Assembly (NCBI RefSeq): GCF_014222285.1
Contig: NZ_JACKZS010000001.1
Coordinates: 62,001-126,000 of the forward strand
Source: Nostoc sp. UCD121
Lineage (GTDB): Bacteria; Cyanobacteriota; Cyanobacteriia; Cyanobacteriales; Nostocaceae
DNA length: 64,000 bases
Direction: 5' to 3'
Shown: piece after piece, positions 62,284 to 64,000 of the stretch
Numbering within the stretch: the first letter of the stretch is position 1
Layout of the letters: every line of letters starts with the position of its first letter
The notes under the pieces: model-generated
Told to the model about the DNA's origin: nothing
Seen by the model: only the letters and a program-made list of their open reading frames with translations
Database searches by the model: none
Position numbers and translations under genes: made by a program

Positions 62284-62940
62284 TTATTTATCTAAATGTA
62301 ACAAAGTATTAACTAAATTATTGGCATTTACAACATAAACACCAGCAACCTCATTATTAGAAATATCGACATTACCTTTTGTAAAACAAAGCAGTGCAGT
62401 CACCCAACGCGCACTTTTTAAGTGTTTTACTTCTGTCGCTTGGCCTTTAACTTTGCCTATCAAATCACCTTCGTCAAAATCAAAGGTATTTCTGCCGTAG
62501 CGTTTACGCAGACGACCACTTTCATAAACTTTAGTACCGCTATGCGACTTAACATCGACCACGTACCAGTTATTTTGAGGAGAATGCAGCACCACATCTG
62601 CATCTCCCCATCTCCTAATTCGGAGGTTGTATTCTACTTGCCATCCTCGATGTTCCAAAGGACGCAATAATCTAGCTACTTCAGTTTCGGCTGTAGCACC
62701 ACGTTGAGCATCACCCGCTCTTTTCATTAAGTGTTGCCCATTCCGAAACAGGTAGTATGAGCCTACTAATGCACCCAGTGAGAGCAACATCCCCACAAAA
62801 GAAGTTCTGAAGATACTGAATAACAGTAGTGTTCCCATTAGAACAAGTACTGCAAAAGCATAACTCAGCATTGCAGACTGGCGACGCTCCTTAAGCAATT
62901 TACGGATTTGTTCTCCTGGCTGTTTTGTTCGTGGTGGCAA
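62284..62940 (-). CDS. NERD-domain membrane protein
   Basis: 218 aa. Two transmembrane helices (about 22-42 and 45-65), then a NERD (nuclease-related) domain: the Gly/Glu entry GATAETEVARLL (Glu85), GDADVVL (Asp115) and YVVDVKS (Asp129-Val-Lys131), i.e. a PD-(D/E)XK core with Asp in the Glu position. C-terminal VTALLCFTKGNV and VYVVNANNLVNTLL are usual NERD features. It is the first gene of the minus-strand run; it may anchor or feed DNA cutting, but that is inference. Confidence 0.87.
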   Translation of the reverse strand: MPPRTKQPGEQIRKLLKERRQSAMLSYAFAVLVLMGTLLLFSIFRTSFVGMLLSLGALVGSYYLFRNGQHLMKRAGDAQRGATAETEVARLLRPLEHRGWQVEYNLRIRRWGDADVVLHSPQNNWYVVDVKSHSGTKVYESGRLRKRYGRNTFDFDEGDLIGKVKGQATEVKHLKSARWVTALLCFTKGNVDISNNEVAGVYVVNANNLVNTLLHLDK

Positions 62941-62953
62941 TTTTCTGTAGTTA

Positions 62954-63148
62954 ATGCTGTTATGTAAAGACTGGAACTGTGAAAACAGAGGATACTATGA
63001 GCCGATGACGATTTACAGAAATCACAAGCAGTTGGACATCGCAAATGTGTGTATATTGTGGAAGTATATGATGTCAGTTGTAGAGGAAAAACTGCTAAAG
63101 AGCTTAAAAACCAAATTTACCGACATAATAGATCAAAACTATTGTTAA
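62954..63148 (+). CDS. Small ORF of doubtful coding status
   Basis: 64 aa from ATG; divergent from the NERD gene, start codons 13 bases apart. No recognised domain; four Cys and a basic helix (EEKLLKSLKTKFTDII) at the end. No clear ribosome site. It may be an unannotated partner of the island or just chance. Confidence 0.25.
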   Translation: MLLCKDWNCENRGYYEPMTIYRNHKQLDIANVCILWKYMMSVVEEKLLKSLKTKFTDIIDQNYC

Positions 63149-63187
63149 AATCAAATAATTTTAAGTTAATATTTCTACCCAACTCCT

Positions 63188-64000
63188 ATGAGAGAAACTG
63201 TCCTAGAGGTTCGCAATCTCCAAGTTGAATTTCCCGGTGATGGCAATACTGTCAGAGCTTTGGATGGTATTTCCTTTGGGCTGCATCGAGGTGAAACTCT
63301 AGGAATAGTAGGAGAATCGGGGAGTGGTAAATCAGTGACAGCCCTAGCTGTGATGGGTTTGTTGCAAAGTCCCGGTATAGTTACTGGCGGTGAAATCTGG
63401 TTTCGTCCTCAAGAGAATGCCAACGCCATTGATTTGGTAAAATTGCCTCCTGAGCAAATGCAGTTACACCGGGGTGGCGACATCGCCATGATTTTTCAAG
63501 AACCGATGAGTTCGCTGAATCCGGTTTATGACATTGGGTTTCAGCTAACAGAAGCGATTATGCGGCATCAAAAGGTGTCAGCAGCCCAAGCACGACAAAT
63601 TGCGATCGCAGGTCTACAAGAGGTTAAACTTCTACCTAGCGATGAGGAAATCCAGCAACAGTATATCGAAACTTGGCATCAAACTAACGTCAATTCACCG
63701 AAACCAGAACCAGCAAAGTTGGCTCAGTTGGTTAAAGAACTCAAAGAAGCCATGCTGAAACGCTACCCTCATGAACTTTCTGGGGGTCAGTTGCAACGGG
63801 TGATGATTGCAATGGCAATTTCTTGCAACCCATTAATCTTAATTGCTGATGAACCAACTACAGCCTTGGATGTGACGGTGCAAGCGACGATTTTGGACTT
63901 GTTGCGAGAATTGCAGCAAAGTCGTGATATGGCAATGATTTTCATCACCCACGATTTGGGGCTAATTTCAGAAATTGCTGATCAAGTAGCGGTGATGTAT
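63188..64000 (+). CDS. Oligopeptide-type ABC transporter ATPase (3' end outside window)
   Basis: ATG start giving METVLEVRN-like MRETVLEVRNLQVEFPGDGN. Walker A GESGSGKSV, Q-loop MIFQEPMSSLNPVYD, signature LSGGQLQRVMIAMAI, Walker B LILIADEPTTALDV and H-loop FITHDLGLISE: a DppD/OppD-type ATPase. 271 codons are visible without a stop. There is a long spacer between Q-loop and signature (SDEEIQQQYIETWHQTNVNS), longer than usual. It may be the first half of a fused double ATPase; the rest is beyond the window. Confidence 0.93.
   Translation, partial: MRETVLEVRNLQVEFPGDGNTVRALDGISFGLHRGETLGIVGESGSGKSVTALAVMGLLQSPGIVTGGEIWFRPQENANAIDLVKLPPEQMQLHRGGDIAMIFQEPMSSLNPVYDIGFQLTEAIMRHQKVSAAQARQIAIAGLQEVKLLPSDEEIQQQYIETWHQTNVNSPKPEPAKLAQLVKELKEAMLKRYPHELSGGQLQRVMIAMAISCNPLILIADEPTTALDVTVQATILDLLRELQQSRDMAMIFITHDLGLISEIADQVAVMY

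Noticed and set aside
62954..63148. Treating the small divergent ORF as an antitoxin of the island
   Set aside because: No antitoxin motif and no ribosome site; kept only as a doubtful ORF.

Overview
The window comes from a filamentous heterocystous cyanobacterium of the genus Nostoc, very probably Nostoc punctiforme or a close relative. Evidence: HIP1 octamers (gcgatcgc) occur throughout; heptameric short tandem repeats (STRR) fill many gaps; the C-terminal half of a split DnaE intein is present and, as far as I can recall the well-known Npu DnaE IntC, matches it residue for residue; and the treZ-treY-treH cluster and a GAF-GAF-PAS adenylate cyclase are typical of the group. I saw no tRNA, rRNA or CRISPR array.

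Layout. 1-0.6 kb: end of a PEP-CTERM surface protein. 0.6-7.7 kb: trehalose cluster on the minus strand (treZ, treY, treH), which makes trehalose from malto-oligosaccharide ends and hydrolyses it again; its gaps are packed with palindromes and tandem repeats. 8-14.5 kb: DCC-family thiol protein, Uma2-family nuclease, aldo/keto reductase, Dps, pirin, a MobD/ParA-like ATPase and a methyltransferase. 14.5-18 kb: DUF202 membrane protein, then a CadD-like transporter with a secreted partner, divergent from a LysR regulator. 18.4-27 kb: pentapeptide protein, secreted proteins, a possible PD-(D/E)XK protein, dnaE-C with its split intein, an SGNH hydrolase, a PatA-like regulator, a 1.4-kb gene desert and a membrane protein. 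27-37 kb: signalling block with a CyaB1-type cyclase and a 2361-residue Ser/Thr kinase-histidine kinase hybrid. 37.4-48.8 kb: mostly housekeeping genes (ccdA-ccs1, a PstS, queF, YciI-like, prolyl aminopeptidase, Nudix, an RsmB-like methyltransferase, DUF2157 plus GDYXXLXY pair). 49-57 kb: RTX-like repeat protein, UspA, pgk, Nudix, sugar-type ABC ATPase, a flavoprotein and SSB.

57.3-62.9 kb is the most unusual part. It holds an effector-associated-domain-like module joined to a formylglycine-enzyme (FGS) fold, apparently broken by one base, and a convergent three-gene minus-strand run: a NERD-domain membrane protein, a caspase-like protease, and a UPF1-type helicase with a C-terminal degenerate phospholipase-D half-site. 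The first-listed protein and the extreme C-terminus of the caspase share an [IL]HIGD motif. I read this as a candidate conflict (defence or cell-suicide) island. The window ends inside an oligopeptide-type ABC ATPase.

A second theme is small repeats: three unrelated tandem arrays, all with a 21-bp period, lie within 4 kb around treZ; several palindromic or MITE-like families recur; and heptamer repeats have entered coding regions (queF start, ABC ATPase insert).
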